The notes below the pieces were generated by a model. The model was not told the DNA's origin. It made no database searches and worked only from the letters and a program-made list of their open reading frames with translations. This document shows positions 1 to 6,350 of a stretch of DNA of 8,730 bases, piece after piece. A program made the translations under genes and the position numbers. The stretch comes from DASUBV01 sp035763085 (GTDB taxonomy: Bacteria; Actinomycetota; Actinomycetes; Streptosporangiales; Streptosporangiaceae), in the NCBI GenBank assembly GCA_035763085.1, contig DASUBV010000012.1:1-8730 (forward strand), written 5' to 3'. Every line of letters begins with the position of its first letter. Position 1 is the stretch's first letter.

Positions 1-1354
1 GCGCGGCCGTCACCTCGCCGTCTTCCAGGACCACCGCACCCCGGCTGATGGTGAACCGGGGCCAGCCGTGCACGTCCCAGCCGTCATAGGCGGAGTAGCC
101 CGACTGCGACTGCATGGCCGCGCCGTCGATGACCCGGCGCCGCTGCGGGTCGAGGACGACCAGGTCGGCGTCGCTGCCGACGGCGATCGTCCCCTTGCGC
201 GGGTACAGCCCGAACAGCCGGGCCGGCGTGGTGGAGATGAGCGACACGAAGCGGCTCAGCGAGATCCGGCCCGTGCTGACGCCCTCGGAGAACAGCATCG
301 GCAGCATCGTCTCCAGGTCGGCGACGCCCTGGCGGGCGGTGATGACGTTCAGCGCCGGGTCGGTCTTGGCCGCCAGCGTCCAGGGCGCGTGATCGCTGCC
401 CAGGGTGTGGACCGAGCCGTCGGCTGCACCTGACCACAGCGCCGCGACGTCGGCGGGCTCGCGCAGCGGCGGGCTCCCGATGTACTTGCCGGCGTCCGGC
501 TCGGCCAGCGCCGCGCTGGTCAGGTACAGGTACAGCGGGCGGGTCTCGACGAACACCGGCAGGCCCCTGGCCTGGCCGCGCCGGGCTGAGTCGAGCGCGG
601 CCGCCGACGACAGGTGCACGATGTAGACCGGCGAGCCGGTCATCTCGCAGATCGCCACCGCCCGCTCGACGGCAGCCCGCTCAGCCGCGTCCGGGCGGCT
701 CAGCCCCCAGTCGTGCACGCTGCCGCGGCCGGCCTTCACCAGCTGCTCGCCCGCGAACGTGACCAGCGCCCCGTCCTCGCAGTGCAGCATGGTCAGCATC
801 CCGCTGCGCCCGGCCAGCTGGATGGCGGCCAGCGCGGAGCCGGCCTGTGCCTCGAACTCGGGCATCATCATGAACAGCTTCAGGCTCGCGTGCCCCTCGG
901 CGGCCAGGACGGGCAGCTCGGCCAGCGCCTCCGGCGTCGGGTTGATCAGCACCGGGTGCAGCACGTAGTCGACCGCCGCGGCTGCCTGCGCCGCCGCGCG
1001 ATCGCGGGCCAGGGCCTGCGACGGCGACTGCCCGGCCCACGGAAAGGTCATGTTCCCGATGGTGGTCACGCCGCCGGCGATGGCGGCCCGGGAGCCGCTG
1101 GCGAAGTCGTCGACCCAGGCCGGGGTGCCGGGCTCGGGGGGTGAGGGCTGCGACAGGTGCACATGCATGTCGAGGCCGCCCGGCAGCACCAGCGCGCCCG
1201 TGGCGTCGAGCTCCCGCCGTCCGCGCGGGCTGCCGCCCAGCTGACAGACCCTGCCGTCAGCGATGCCCACGTCGGACTCTCCGGAACTGCCCGCCGTCAC
1301 GACGGTCCCGCCCCGGATGACCAGATCACACTCGATGTCAGGAATTTCGATCAC
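1..1354 (-). CDS. Dihydropyrimidinase/hydantoinase-like cyclic amidohydrolase (3' end cut off)
   Basis: Probably a metal-dependent amidohydrolase opening a cyclic ureide or amide ring (hydantoin, dihydropyrimidine or allantoin type), cytosolic. 451 residues are visible and only a short C-terminus is missing, as family members are about 450-480 aa. Ligands of the binuclear metal site are all present: H64 and H66 (LDMHVHL), the lysine normally carbamylated K159 (SLKLFM), H191 (MLHCED), H247 (YIVHLSS) and D321 (GSDHAPW). The tail (GRISLSRF, LFGLYPRKGTI, GSDADLVV, residues 363-400) is very like dihydropyrimidinases. Odd: the substrate-contacting Tyr usually five residues after the Lys is M164, and the usual N-G of the late pocket loop reads R-Q-G (341-343). 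The exact substrate is therefore unclear; allantoinase-like activity is an alternative. The chosen start is a GTG at 1354 with an in-frame TGA upstream; the GGTGAG next to it is too close for a normal ribosome site. It lies downstream of hisI on the same strand but is probably a separate unit. Confidence 0.85.
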   Translation of the reverse strand, partial: MIEIPDIECDLVIRGGTVVTAGSSGESDVGIADGRVCQLGGSPRGRRELDATGALVLPGGLDMHVHLSQPSPPEPGTPAWVDDFASGSRAAIAGGVTTIGNMTFPWAGQSPSQALARDRAAAQAAAAVDYVLHPVLINPTPEALAELPVLAAEGHASLKLFMMMPEFEAQAGSALAAIQLAGRSGMLTMLHCEDGALVTFAGEQLVKAGRGSVHDWGLSRPDAAERAAVERAVAICEMTGSPVYIVHLSSAAALDSARRGQARGLPVFVETRPLYLYLTSAALAEPDAGKYIGSPPLREPADVAALWSGAADGSVHTLGSDHAPWTLAAKTDPALNVITARQGVADLETMLPMLFSEGVSTGRISLSRFVSLISTTPARLFGLYPRKGTIAVGSDADLVVLDPQRRRVIDGAAMQSQSGYSAYDGWDVHGWPRFTISRGAVVLEDGEVTAA

Positions 1355-1365
1355 CTCACCCGACC

Positions 1366-1395
1366 ATGATCGTCATTAGCCCGGCCCGTGATCAA
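1366..1395 (-). promoter_or_regulatory. Weak candidate promoter for the amidohydrolase gene
   Basis: On the minus strand a TTGATC (1390-1395) and a GATCAT (1366-1371) are separated by 18 nt. Each matches the sigma-70-type consensus at 4 of 6 positions. The second ends 11 nt before the GTG at 1354, so the transcript would have almost no leader, which fits the lack of a well-spaced ribosome site. This rests on consensus matching only. Confidence 0.3.
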
Positions 1396-1464
1396 CACCC
1401 AGCGGTAATCAGCTGCCCGCCGGGTCTCCGGGTTCCGGGCGCCCGCCCGCTGCGGCCGGCGCTT

Positions 1465-1484
1465 CGGCCCAGCGCGCCGGGCCG
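1465..1484 (-). terminator. Possible his operon terminator hairpin
   Basis: A perfect 6-bp stem (CGGCCC / GGGCCG) with an 8-nt loop begins about 15 nt past the hisI stop codon. There is no T-run after it, so it is not a classical intrinsic terminator; such hairpins without a U-tract are common at actinobacterial gene ends. Chance formation in GC-rich DNA cannot be excluded. Confidence 0.3.
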
Positions 1485-1499
1485 TCGCGCGGCGCGGAC

Positions 1500-1883
1500 T
1501 CAGCCGCCCAGCTCCGGCCCGGTCAGCATGTCGGCATCGAAGCAGGTCCGGTCCCCGGTGTGGCAGGCACCGCCGGCCTGGTCCACCTTGACCAGCACTG
1601 CGTCACCGTCGCAGTCCAGCGCCACCGACCTGACCACCTGAACGTGCCCGGAGGTCTCGCCCTTGACCCAGTACTCCTGGCGGCTGCGCGACCAGTACGT
1701 GCACCGGCCCGTGGTCAGCGTCCGGTGCAGCGCCTCGTCGTCCATCCAGCCCAGCATCAGCACCTCGCCGGTGTCGTACTGCTGGGCGATGGCGGCGACG
1801 AGCCCGGCAGGATCGCGCTTCAGCCGGGTCGCGATAGCCGGGTCGAGCGCGGAGTCGCGTGCGTCCATCCTCATCCTGTTCAC
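1500..1883 (-). CDS. hisI: Phosphoribosyl-AMP cyclohydrolase (HisI, monofunctional)
   Basis: Opens the purine ring of phosphoribosyl-AMP to give ProFAR, the third step of histidine synthesis; cytosolic. 127 aa is the normal size for a stand-alone cyclohydrolase, with no HisE domain fused. Diagnostic stretches are VLMLGWMDDEAL (41-52), YWSRSRQEYWVKGETSGH (63-80), the DCDGD metal motif (90-94) and GACHTGDRTCF (105-115). The zinc cysteines C91, C107 and C114 have the 16- and 7-residue spacing known from archaeal HisI. It is the last gene of the operon, 42 nt after the hisF stop. The GTG at 1883 is preferred because AAGG lies 6 nt upstream; in-frame ATGs three and five codons later are possible starts. 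Confidence 0.96.
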   Translation of the reverse strand: MNRMRMDARDSALDPAIATRLKRDPAGLVAAIAQQYDTGEVLMLGWMDDEALHRTLTTGRCTYWSRSRQEYWVKGETSGHVQVVRSVALDCDGDAVLVKVDQAGGACHTGDRTCFDADMLTGPELGG

Positions 1884-1925
1884 CTGTGGCCTTACGTTGT
1901 CGGGGCGGCTCAGCTGCCAGACGTG

Positions 1926-2714
1926 CTAGCCCGGATGTCGGACCCGGTGGCCCGACGCCGCCAGGGCCTGCTTGACCTGGCCGATCGTGGCCGTTCCGAA
2001 GTGGAACAGGCTGGCCGCCAGTACCGCGTCGGCGCCAGCCGCGACCGCGGGGGCGAAGTCCGACAGCTGCCCGGCGCCGCCGCTGGCGATCACCGGGACG
2101 GTCACCGCCGCCCGAACCGCGCTGATCAGCTCGAGGTCGAAGCCGCGGGTGGTGCCGTCGGCGTCCATCGAGTTCAGCAGGATCTCGCCGGCTCCCAGGT
2201 CCTGCGCCTGGCGGACCCAGTGCAGGGCGTCGATCCCGGTGCCGTGCCGCCCGCCGTGCGTGGTGACCTCGAACCGGCCCGGTGTCCCGGTCCGCCGGGC
2301 GTCGGCCGACAGCACGATGCACTGCGACCCGAACCGGGTGGCCGCCTCGGTCAGCAGCTCCGGCCGGGCGATCGCCGCAGTGTTCAGCGACACCTTGTCC
2401 GCCCCGGCCCGCAGCAGCGCGTCCACGTCGGCCACGCTGCGCACGCCGCCGCCGACCGTCAGCGGGATGAATACCTGCTCGGCAGTCCGCCGGACCACCT
2501 CGAGCATGGTGCCGCGCTGGTCGCTGGACGCCGTGATGTCTAGGAACACCAGCTCATCGGCACCGTCGGCGTCGTAGGCGGCGGCCAGCTCCACCGGGTC
2601 GCCAGCGTCGCGCAGGCCGCGGAAGTTGACCCCCTTGACCACCCGCCCGGCGGCCACGTCCAGGCACGGGATGACCCGCACGGCCAGCGTGGCGGCAGCC
2701 CCGGCGGCGGTCAT
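1926..2714 (-). CDS. hisF: Imidazole glycerol phosphate synthase, cyclase subunit HisF
   Basis: Pairs with HisH. It uses ammonia channelled from HisH to convert PRFAR into imidazole glycerol phosphate and AICAR. 262 aa, a (beta/alpha)8 barrel, close to the usual 250-260. The two catalytic aspartates are D19 (VIPCLDV) and D138 (VLSADAR). Phosphate-binding loops are visible at TVGGGVRS (86-93), GAGEILLNSMDADGT (174-188) and VIASGGAG (208-215). The start is the ATG at 2714, which overlaps the TGA of the upstream rid-like gene by 4 nt and has a purine-rich GGGGGCGG just before it. The frame stays open upstream to 3014, but that part antisenses no known HisF extension and simply overlaps the rid gene. 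It is separated from its partner hisH by hisA and the rid gene. Confidence 0.97.
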   Translation of the reverse strand: MTAAGAAATLAVRVIPCLDVAAGRVVKGVNFRGLRDAGDPVELAAAYDADGADELVFLDITASSDQRGTMLEVVRRTAEQVFIPLTVGGGVRSVADVDALLRAGADKVSLNTAAIARPELLTEAATRFGSQCIVLSADARRTGTPGRFEVTTHGGRHGTGIDALHWVRQAQDLGAGEILLNSMDADGTTRGFDLELISAVRAAVTVPVIASGGAGQLSDFAPAVAAGADAVLAASLFHFGTATIGQVKQALAASGHRVRHPG

Positions 2715-3106
2715 TCCGCCCCCGCGCCCGGCTTGTAGGCGTCGGCCTCGATCTCGACCAGCATCCGCGGGTCGATCAGCGCCGACACCTGCACCATCGT
2801 CGCGGCCGGCCGGATGTCGGCGAAGGCCTCGCCATGCGCCCGGCCGTACTCCTGCCACCGGGAGATATCCGTCACGAACATCCGCGTCCTGACCACGTCC
2901 GCCAGGCTGGCGCCCAGGCCCGCCAGTGCCTGCGCGACGTTGGCGATGCACTGGGCGGCCTGCGCGTAGGCGTCGCCCTCGTGGACCAGCTCGCCGCCGG
3001 ACACCGAGGTGCATCCCGACACGAACACGTAGTCCCCGGCCGCCACCGCGCGGCTGTAGCCGACCGGCTCCTCCCAGCGCCCGCCGCTGGAGTAGCGGCG
3101 CGTCAT
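2711..3106 (-). CDS. Rid (YjgF/YER057c/UK114) family protein lacking the RidA arginine
   Basis: 131 aa, the normal length of one Rid domain. Rid proteins are homotrimers; RidA hydrolyses reactive enamine/imine intermediates released by PLP enzymes. Family marks: AGDYVFVSGCTSV (23-35), a helix with AYAQAAQCIANVAQALAGLGAS (start 47), DVVRTRMFVTDIS (70-82) and the C-terminal LVEIEADAY (116-124). The arginine that binds the substrate carboxylate in RidA (the R of the P-A-R-S segment) is replaced by A102 (RPAATMVQV). The protein therefore belongs among the Arg-less Rid groups and deaminase activity cannot be assumed. It starts inside the hisA stop and ends inside the hisF start (4-nt overlaps both sides), so it is co-translated with the his genes. 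Its role there is unproven: perhaps handling an imine-like or unstable intermediate, or a structural or regulatory task. Confidence 0.9.
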   Translation of the reverse strand: MTRRYSSGGRWEEPVGYSRAVAAGDYVFVSGCTSVSGGELVHEGDAYAQAAQCIANVAQALAGLGASLADVVRTRMFVTDISRWQEYGRAHGEAFADIRPAATMVQVSALIDPRMLVEIEADAYKPGAGAE

Positions 3107-3843
3107 CCCGCCACCGCGGCCAGTGCCTCGGGCAGGGTGAACGCCCCCGCGTACAGGGCCTTGCCGACGATCGCGCCGTCCACGCCGGCCGACGTCAGCC
3201 CGGCGATGGCGCGCAGGTCACCGAGGCTGGACACGCCGCCGCTGGCGATGACCGGGGCGCTGGTGCGCGCGCAGACCCGGCGCAGCAGATCCAGGTTCGG
3301 CCCCTGCAGCATGCCGTCCTTGGCCACGTCGGTGACGACGTAGCGGGCGCAGCCCGCGGCGTCCAGCCCGGCCAGCACGTCGAACAGCTCACCGCCGTCA
3401 CGGGTCCAGCCGCGCGCCGCCAGGGTGGTGCCGCGCACGTCCAGGCCCACGGCGATCTTGTCGCCATGCTCGGCGATAACCCGCCGCACCCACGCGGGGT
3501 TCTCCAGCGCCGCCGTTCCGATGATCACCCGCGCGCAGCCGGTGGCCAGCGCCGCGGCCAGTGCGGCGTCATCGCGGATGCCGCCCGACATCTCCACGGC
3601 CACGTCGACCCGGCGCACGACCTCGGCCAGCAGCGGCGCGTTCGAGCCCCGGCCGAACGCCGCGTCCAGGTCGACCAGGTGAATCCACTGCGCGCCGCCC
3701 TGCTGCCAGGCCAGCGCGGCATCCAGCGGGGCGCCGTAGGCGGTCTCGGTGCCCGCCGCGCCCTGGACCAGCCGGACGGCCTGGCCGCCCGCCACGTCCA
3801 CGGCGGGCAGCAGCGTGAGGGTGGTGCTGGTGATCGGTGTCAT
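3103..3843 (-). CDS. priA (hisA): ProFAR isomerase HisA, bifunctional PriA type
   Basis: Catalyses the Amadori isomerisation of ProFAR to PRFAR. In actinobacteria the same enzyme (PriA) usually also isomerises phosphoribosyl anthranilate for tryptophan synthesis. 246 aa (beta/alpha)8 barrel. Catalytic aspartates are D16 (LLPAVDV) and D176 (VAKDGML). R24 (RLVQG), the SGGIRDD loop (86-92), and R144 and W146 of ARGWTRDGG match the residues that give PriA dual substrate use in Mycobacterium and Streptomyces. Compared with the M. tuberculosis protein, the loop before RGW is about 4 residues shorter. The start is the ATG at 3843, overlapping the hisH stop by 4 nt, with GGAG 8 nt upstream. Dual activity is inferred from these residues, not shown. 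Confidence 0.96.
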   Translation of the reverse strand: MTPITSTTLTLLPAVDVAGGQAVRLVQGAAGTETAYGAPLDAALAWQQGGAQWIHLVDLDAAFGRGSNAPLLAEVVRRVDVAVEMSGGIRDDAALAAALATGCARVIIGTAALENPAWVRRVIAEHGDKIAVGLDVRGTTLAARGWTRDGGELFDVLAGLDAAGCARYVVTDVAKDGMLQGPNLDLLRRVCARTSAPVIASGGVSSLGDLRAIAGLTSAGVDGAIVGKALYAGAFTLPEALAAVAG

Positions 3844-4541
3844 CTCAGGGTCTCCAGCCAGTTAGCCAGCAGCTGCGCGCCGGCGTCGCCGGACTTCTCG
3901 GGGTGGAACTGCGTGGCCATGAGCGGCCCGTCCTCGGCGGCGGCCGCGAATCGCTGGCCGTGCGTGGCCCAGGTCACCAGCGGCGCCCGCCCGGCCCGGG
4001 CCAGGCCCCGCTTGCTGTGATCAGATGCTGAGCTGGCGGAGACTTCAGCGCCGGCACCGCCCATTCCGGCCGGGACGTCCCTGGCCGCGTAGGAGTGCAC
4101 GAAATAGAACATCGGGTCCGGGCCCAGGCCCGCCAGCAGGGCCGACCCGGCCGCCGGGACGACCGAGTTCCAGCCCATGTGCGGGAGCACCGGGGCGTCC
4201 AGCCGGTCCACCACGCCGGGCCAGCAGCCGACCCCGGCCACCCGCTGGCCGTGCTCGACCCCGGCCTCGAACAGCACCTGCATGCCGACGCAGATGCCCA
4301 GCACCGGCCGCGCGTCGCCGAGCCGCTTGGTGATGACCTGGTCGCCGCCGATGCCGCGCAGCCCGGCCACGCACGCCGCGAACGCGCCGACGCCGGGCAC
4401 GACCAGCCCGTCGGCGTCGTAGGCGGCGGCCAGGTCCGCGGTCACCTCGGCGTCCGCGCCGGCCCGGGCCAGGGCCCGCTGCGCGGACCGCAGGTTGCCC
4501 GACCCGTAGTCCAGCACCGTCACCCGCGGCCGCCGGCTCAC
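3840..4541 (-). CDS. hisH: Imidazole glycerol phosphate synthase, glutaminase subunit HisH
   Basis: Hydrolyses glutamine and feeds ammonia to HisF. Class I glutamine amidotransferase fold: DYGSGNLRS at the N-terminus (11-19), the oxyanion loop VVPGVGAF (47-54), nucleophile C84 (LGICVGMQ), PHMGWNSV (120-127), YFVHSYA (146-152), and catalytic H213 and E215 (TQFHPEKSGD). 233 aa is long for this protein, usually about 200-215. The excess falls at residues about 160-186, between the HSYA segment and PLVTWATHG; this stretch is Ala/Gly/Ser-rich and ends in S-D-H-S-K-R-G-L. It lies in a surface loop region, so the enzyme is probably still active. The start is a GTG at 4541 with GGGGTG about 5 nt upstream. 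The frame stays open upstream through the hisB stop, but no ATG or GTG was seen in the spacer. Confidence 0.95.
   Translation of the reverse strand: MSRRPRVTVLDYGSGNLRSAQRALARAGADAEVTADLAAAYDADGLVVPGVGAFAACVAGLRGIGGDQVITKRLGDARPVLGICVGMQVLFEAGVEHGQRVAGVGCWPGVVDRLDAPVLPHMGWNSVVPAAGSALLAGLGPDPMFYFVHSYAARDVPAGMGGAGAEVSASSASDHSKRGLARAGRAPLVTWATHGQRFAAAAEDGPLMATQFHPEKSGDAGAQLLANWLETLR
4003..4024 (-). repeat. Short dispersed motif, copy inside hisH
   Basis: Contains AGGCCCCG (4003-4010) followed by CTTGCTGTGATCAG (4011-4024) on the plus strand. The second part matches 13 of 14 bases with 4581-4594, and the first part is identical to 6354-6361 in hisD. It encodes D-H-S-K-R-G-L within the extra loop of HisH. 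Confidence 0.45.
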
Positions 4542-4635
4542 GGCGCACCCCGCGATCCCGCCCGCCCTCGCCGCACGCTTCTTGCTGTTATCAGCAGAAG
4601 GGGCGCGGCGCTGCCCCTGGCCGATCCAGGCCTGG
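4542..4635 (-). other. hisB-hisH spacer with stacked inverted repeats
   Basis: The only large gap in the upper part of the operon. In transcription order after the hisB stop there is a perfect palindrome CCAGGCCTGG (4626-4635), a 6-bp stem AGGGGC/GCCCCT with an 8-nt loop (4599-4618), and a second imperfect stem CTTCTTGCTG/CAGCAGAAG with a 4-nt loop (4578-4600) that partly overlaps it. There is no T-run, so termination is not obvious. Possible roles are an RNA processing or stabilising hairpin, a partial terminator tuning expression of the downstream genes, or a remnant of a small repeat insertion. Confidence 0.45.
4581..4594 (-). repeat. Short dispersed motif, copy upstream of hisH
   Basis: CTTGCTGTTATCAG on the plus strand, differing at one base from 4011-4024 in hisH, exactly 570 nt away and therefore in the same reading phase. 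Read in the hisH frame it gives D-N-S-K-K-R, although it is upstream of the start codon. It forms the loop and half of the stem of the hairpin at 4578-4600. Confidence 0.45.
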
Positions 4636-5229
4636 TCACAGCGTGCCCTTGGTGCTGGGGATGGCGCCGGGGGCGCGCGGGTCGAGTGACGCCGCGGTGC
4701 GCAGGGCGCGCGCGAACGCCTTGAACTGCGCCTCGACGATGTGGTGTGGGTTGCGGCCGCGCAGCACGTCCAGGTGGATGCAGATACCCGCCGAGTGGGC
4801 CAGCGACTCGAAGAAATGCTGGGTCAGCGTGGTGTCGTAGCTGCCGATCAGCGGCGCCATGCCGTCCGGCTCGGAGTGCACGGCGTACGGCCGGCCGGAC
4901 AGGTCCACGGCGGCGCGGGCCAGCGTCTCGTCCAGCGGCACCAGGGCGTCCCCGAACCGGCAGATGCCCGCCTTGTCGCCAAGCGCCTCGCGCAGCGCCT
5001 GGCCGAGCGCCAGGGCGGTGTCCTCGACGGTGTGATGGGCGTCGATCTCGGTGTCGCCCTCGGCGCTGACCGTGAGGTTGAGCAGGCCGTGCTTGCCGAG
5101 CTGGGACAGCATATGGTCGAAGAACGGCACGCCGGTGCGGGCGTGCGTGCTGCCGGTGCCGTCGATCTCCAGCTCGATCACGATCTTGGTCTCCCTGGTG
5201 GTGCGCTCCACCGTGGCGGCCCGGCTCAT
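4636..5229 (-). CDS. hisB: Imidazoleglycerol-phosphate dehydratase (HisB)
   Basis: Removes water from imidazole glycerol phosphate to give imidazole acetol phosphate. 197 aa, a monofunctional dehydratase without the N-terminal phosphatase domain found in enterobacterial HisB. The manganese-binding duplicated motifs are DAHHTVEDTALALG (63-76) and PHHIVEAQFKAFARAL (161-176). Other marks are GVPFFDHML (33-41), HFFESLAHSAGICIH (138-152) and the typical PSTKGTL end. It starts at the ATG at 5229, overlapping the hisC stop by 4 nt, with GAGAGGA about 4 nt upstream. An upstream extension of the frame to 5967 lies wholly inside hisC and is not real coding. Downstream is the 94-nt hairpin-rich spacer before hisH. 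Confidence 0.97.
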   Translation of the reverse strand: MSRAATVERTTRETKIVIELEIDGTGSTHARTGVPFFDHMLSQLGKHGLLNLTVSAEGDTEIDAHHTVEDTALALGQALREALGDKAGICRFGDALVPLDETLARAAVDLSGRPYAVHSEPDGMAPLIGSYDTTLTQHFFESLAHSAGICIHLDVLRGRNPHHIVEAQFKAFARALRTAASLDPRAPGAIPSTKGTL

Positions 5230-6350
5230 AACGTCCTCTCGCTGGTCGTCTTCCCGTTCGCGTGCACGAGGCCCGGATGCTCGGCCAGCACCGCGGTCAG
5301 CGCGGTGCGGAACGCGGCCATCTCCTCGGGCGTCCCGATGCTCACCCGCAGCCACTGCGGCGGGCCGACCTCGCGGATCAGCACGCCGCGGTCCAGCAGC
5401 TCCTGCCAGACGACCCGGCGGTCGGGGAACGTCCCGAACAGCACGAAGTTGGCGTCGGAGTCGGCCACGGCCAGGCCCTGCTCGCGCAGCCAGCCGACCA
5501 GCGCGTCCCGCTCGGCGCGGATCACCTCGACCGAGGCCAGCAGCGCGCCGGCGTGCTCCAGCGCGGCCCGTGCCACAGCCTGGGTGACGGCCGACAGGTG
5601 ATAGGGCAGCCGGACCAGCAGCAGCGCCTCGACCACGGCGGGGTCGGCGGCCAGGTAGCCCAGCCGGCCGCCGGCCAGCGCGAACGCCTTGGACATGGTC
5701 CGGACCACGACGAGCCGCGGGTAGCGCGGCAGCAGGGTCAGCGCGCTGGCGCCGGGGTCGCGGGCGAACTCGGTGTAGGCCTCGTCGACCACCACCATGC
5801 CGGGCGCCTGCTCGCAGACGGCCTCGATGACAGTCAGCGGCAGCGCGGTGCCGGTCGGGTTGTTGGGCGAGGTCAGGAACACCACGTCGGGCTGGTGCAG
5901 GGCGACCGCGCCGGCGGCCCCGCCGGGCCGCAGCCCGAAGTCGTCCTCGCGGGCCGCGGCGATCCACCTGGTGGCGGTGGTCTGGGCGATGATCGGGTGC
6001 ATCGAGTACGACGGCTCGAAGCCCAGCGCGCTGCGGCCGGGCCCGCCGAAGGCCTGCAGCAGCTGCTGGATGATCTCGTTGGAGCCGTTCGCCGCCCAGG
6101 TGCTGGCCAGGGTCAGGTCATGGCCGAGGTAGCCGGCCAGGGCGGCGCGCAGCAGCCGGGCATCCCGGTCGGGGTAGCGGTTGAGCCCGGCCGCGGCCTC
6201 GGCCACCCGGGCCGCGATGTCACTGACCAGGCCGGGCGGAGGCGGGTAGGGGTTCTCATTGGTGTTCAGCGCGATCCGCACGTCCAGCTGCGGGGCACCG
6301 TAGGGCTCGCGCCCCACCAGGTCAGCACGCAGCGGCAGGGCCTGGCTCAC
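5226..6350 (-). CDS. hisC: Histidinol-phosphate aminotransferase (HisC)
   Basis: PLP-dependent fold type I aminotransferase that transfers an amino group from glutamate to imidazole acetol phosphate. 374 aa, normal length. Visible marks: LNTNENPYPPPP (28-39), the PLP phosphate loop ANGSNE (87-92), N164 in SPNNPTG (161-167), D189 in VVDEAY, the Schiff-base lysine K221 in RTMSKAFALAGGRLGY, and the carboxylate-binding R335 in WLRVSIGT. The GTG start at 6350 overlaps the TGA of hisD. The last 15 or so residues (after LAEHPG) are a polar tail. Several actinobacteria carry other HisC-like aminotransferases, but the operon position makes the assignment firm. Confidence 0.96.
   Translation of the reverse strand: MSQALPLRADLVGREPYGAPQLDVRIALNTNENPYPPPPGLVSDIAARVAEAAAGLNRYPDRDARLLRAALAGYLGHDLTLASTWAANGSNEIIQQLLQAFGGPGRSALGFEPSYSMHPIIAQTTATRWIAAAREDDFGLRPGGAAGAVALHQPDVVFLTSPNNPTGTALPLTVIEAVCEQAPGMVVVDEAYTEFARDPGASALTLLPRYPRLVVVRTMSKAFALAGGRLGYLAADPAVVEALLLVRLPYHLSAVTQAVARAALEHAGALLASVEVIRAERDALVGWLREQGLAVADSDANFVLFGTFPDRRVVWQELLDRGVLIREVGPPQWLRVSIGTPEEMAAFRTALTAVLAEHPGLVHANGKTTSERTL

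Larger units (their letters stand above)
1355..1499. other. Spacer between hisI and the amidohydrolase gene
   Basis: 145 nt with no convincing reading frame. It holds a GC-rich hairpin (1465-1484), a CCCGG-rich stretch around 1419-1450, and the weak promoter elements near 1366-1395. The half nearest the amidohydrolase is clearly more A/T-rich than the surroundings, as expected for a promoter. It separates the his operon from the next transcription unit. Confidence 0.6.

Noticed and set aside
1380..1420. TGATTACCGC/TGATCACGG blocks in the hisI downstream spacer as further motif copies
   Set aside because: They share the GATnAC core but lack the CTTGCTG or AGGCCCCG flank; promoter elements explain the A/T-richness better.
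1500..1883. HisI-HisE fusion
   Set aside because: The protein ends right after the cyclohydrolase domain at 127 aa and no phosphoribosyl-ATP pyrophosphatase motif follows in any frame.
1560..2543. 327-codon plus-strand open frame opposite hisI and hisF
   Set aside because: Same reason: antisense shadow with no recognisable domain.
2715..3014. Open frame extending hisF upstream to an ATG at 3014
   Set aside because: It lies inside the rid gene in another frame, has Arg/Gly-rich shadow composition, and the ATG at 2714 gives a full-length HisF with a standard 4-nt overlap.
3471..3485. Another GATAAC-like match to the dispersed motif inside hisA
   Set aside because: Only the six-base core is shared, with no flanking similarity, and it lies in conserved HisA sequence (the VIAEHG region).
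2926..4020. 364-codon plus-strand open frame opposite rid, hisA and hisH
   Set aside because: Antisense to three well-supported genes; no domain or ribosome site seen.
5230..5967. Open frame extending hisB upstream to 5967
   Set aside because: It covers hisC in a different frame and its residues are a typical high-GC shadow; HisB is complete from 5229.
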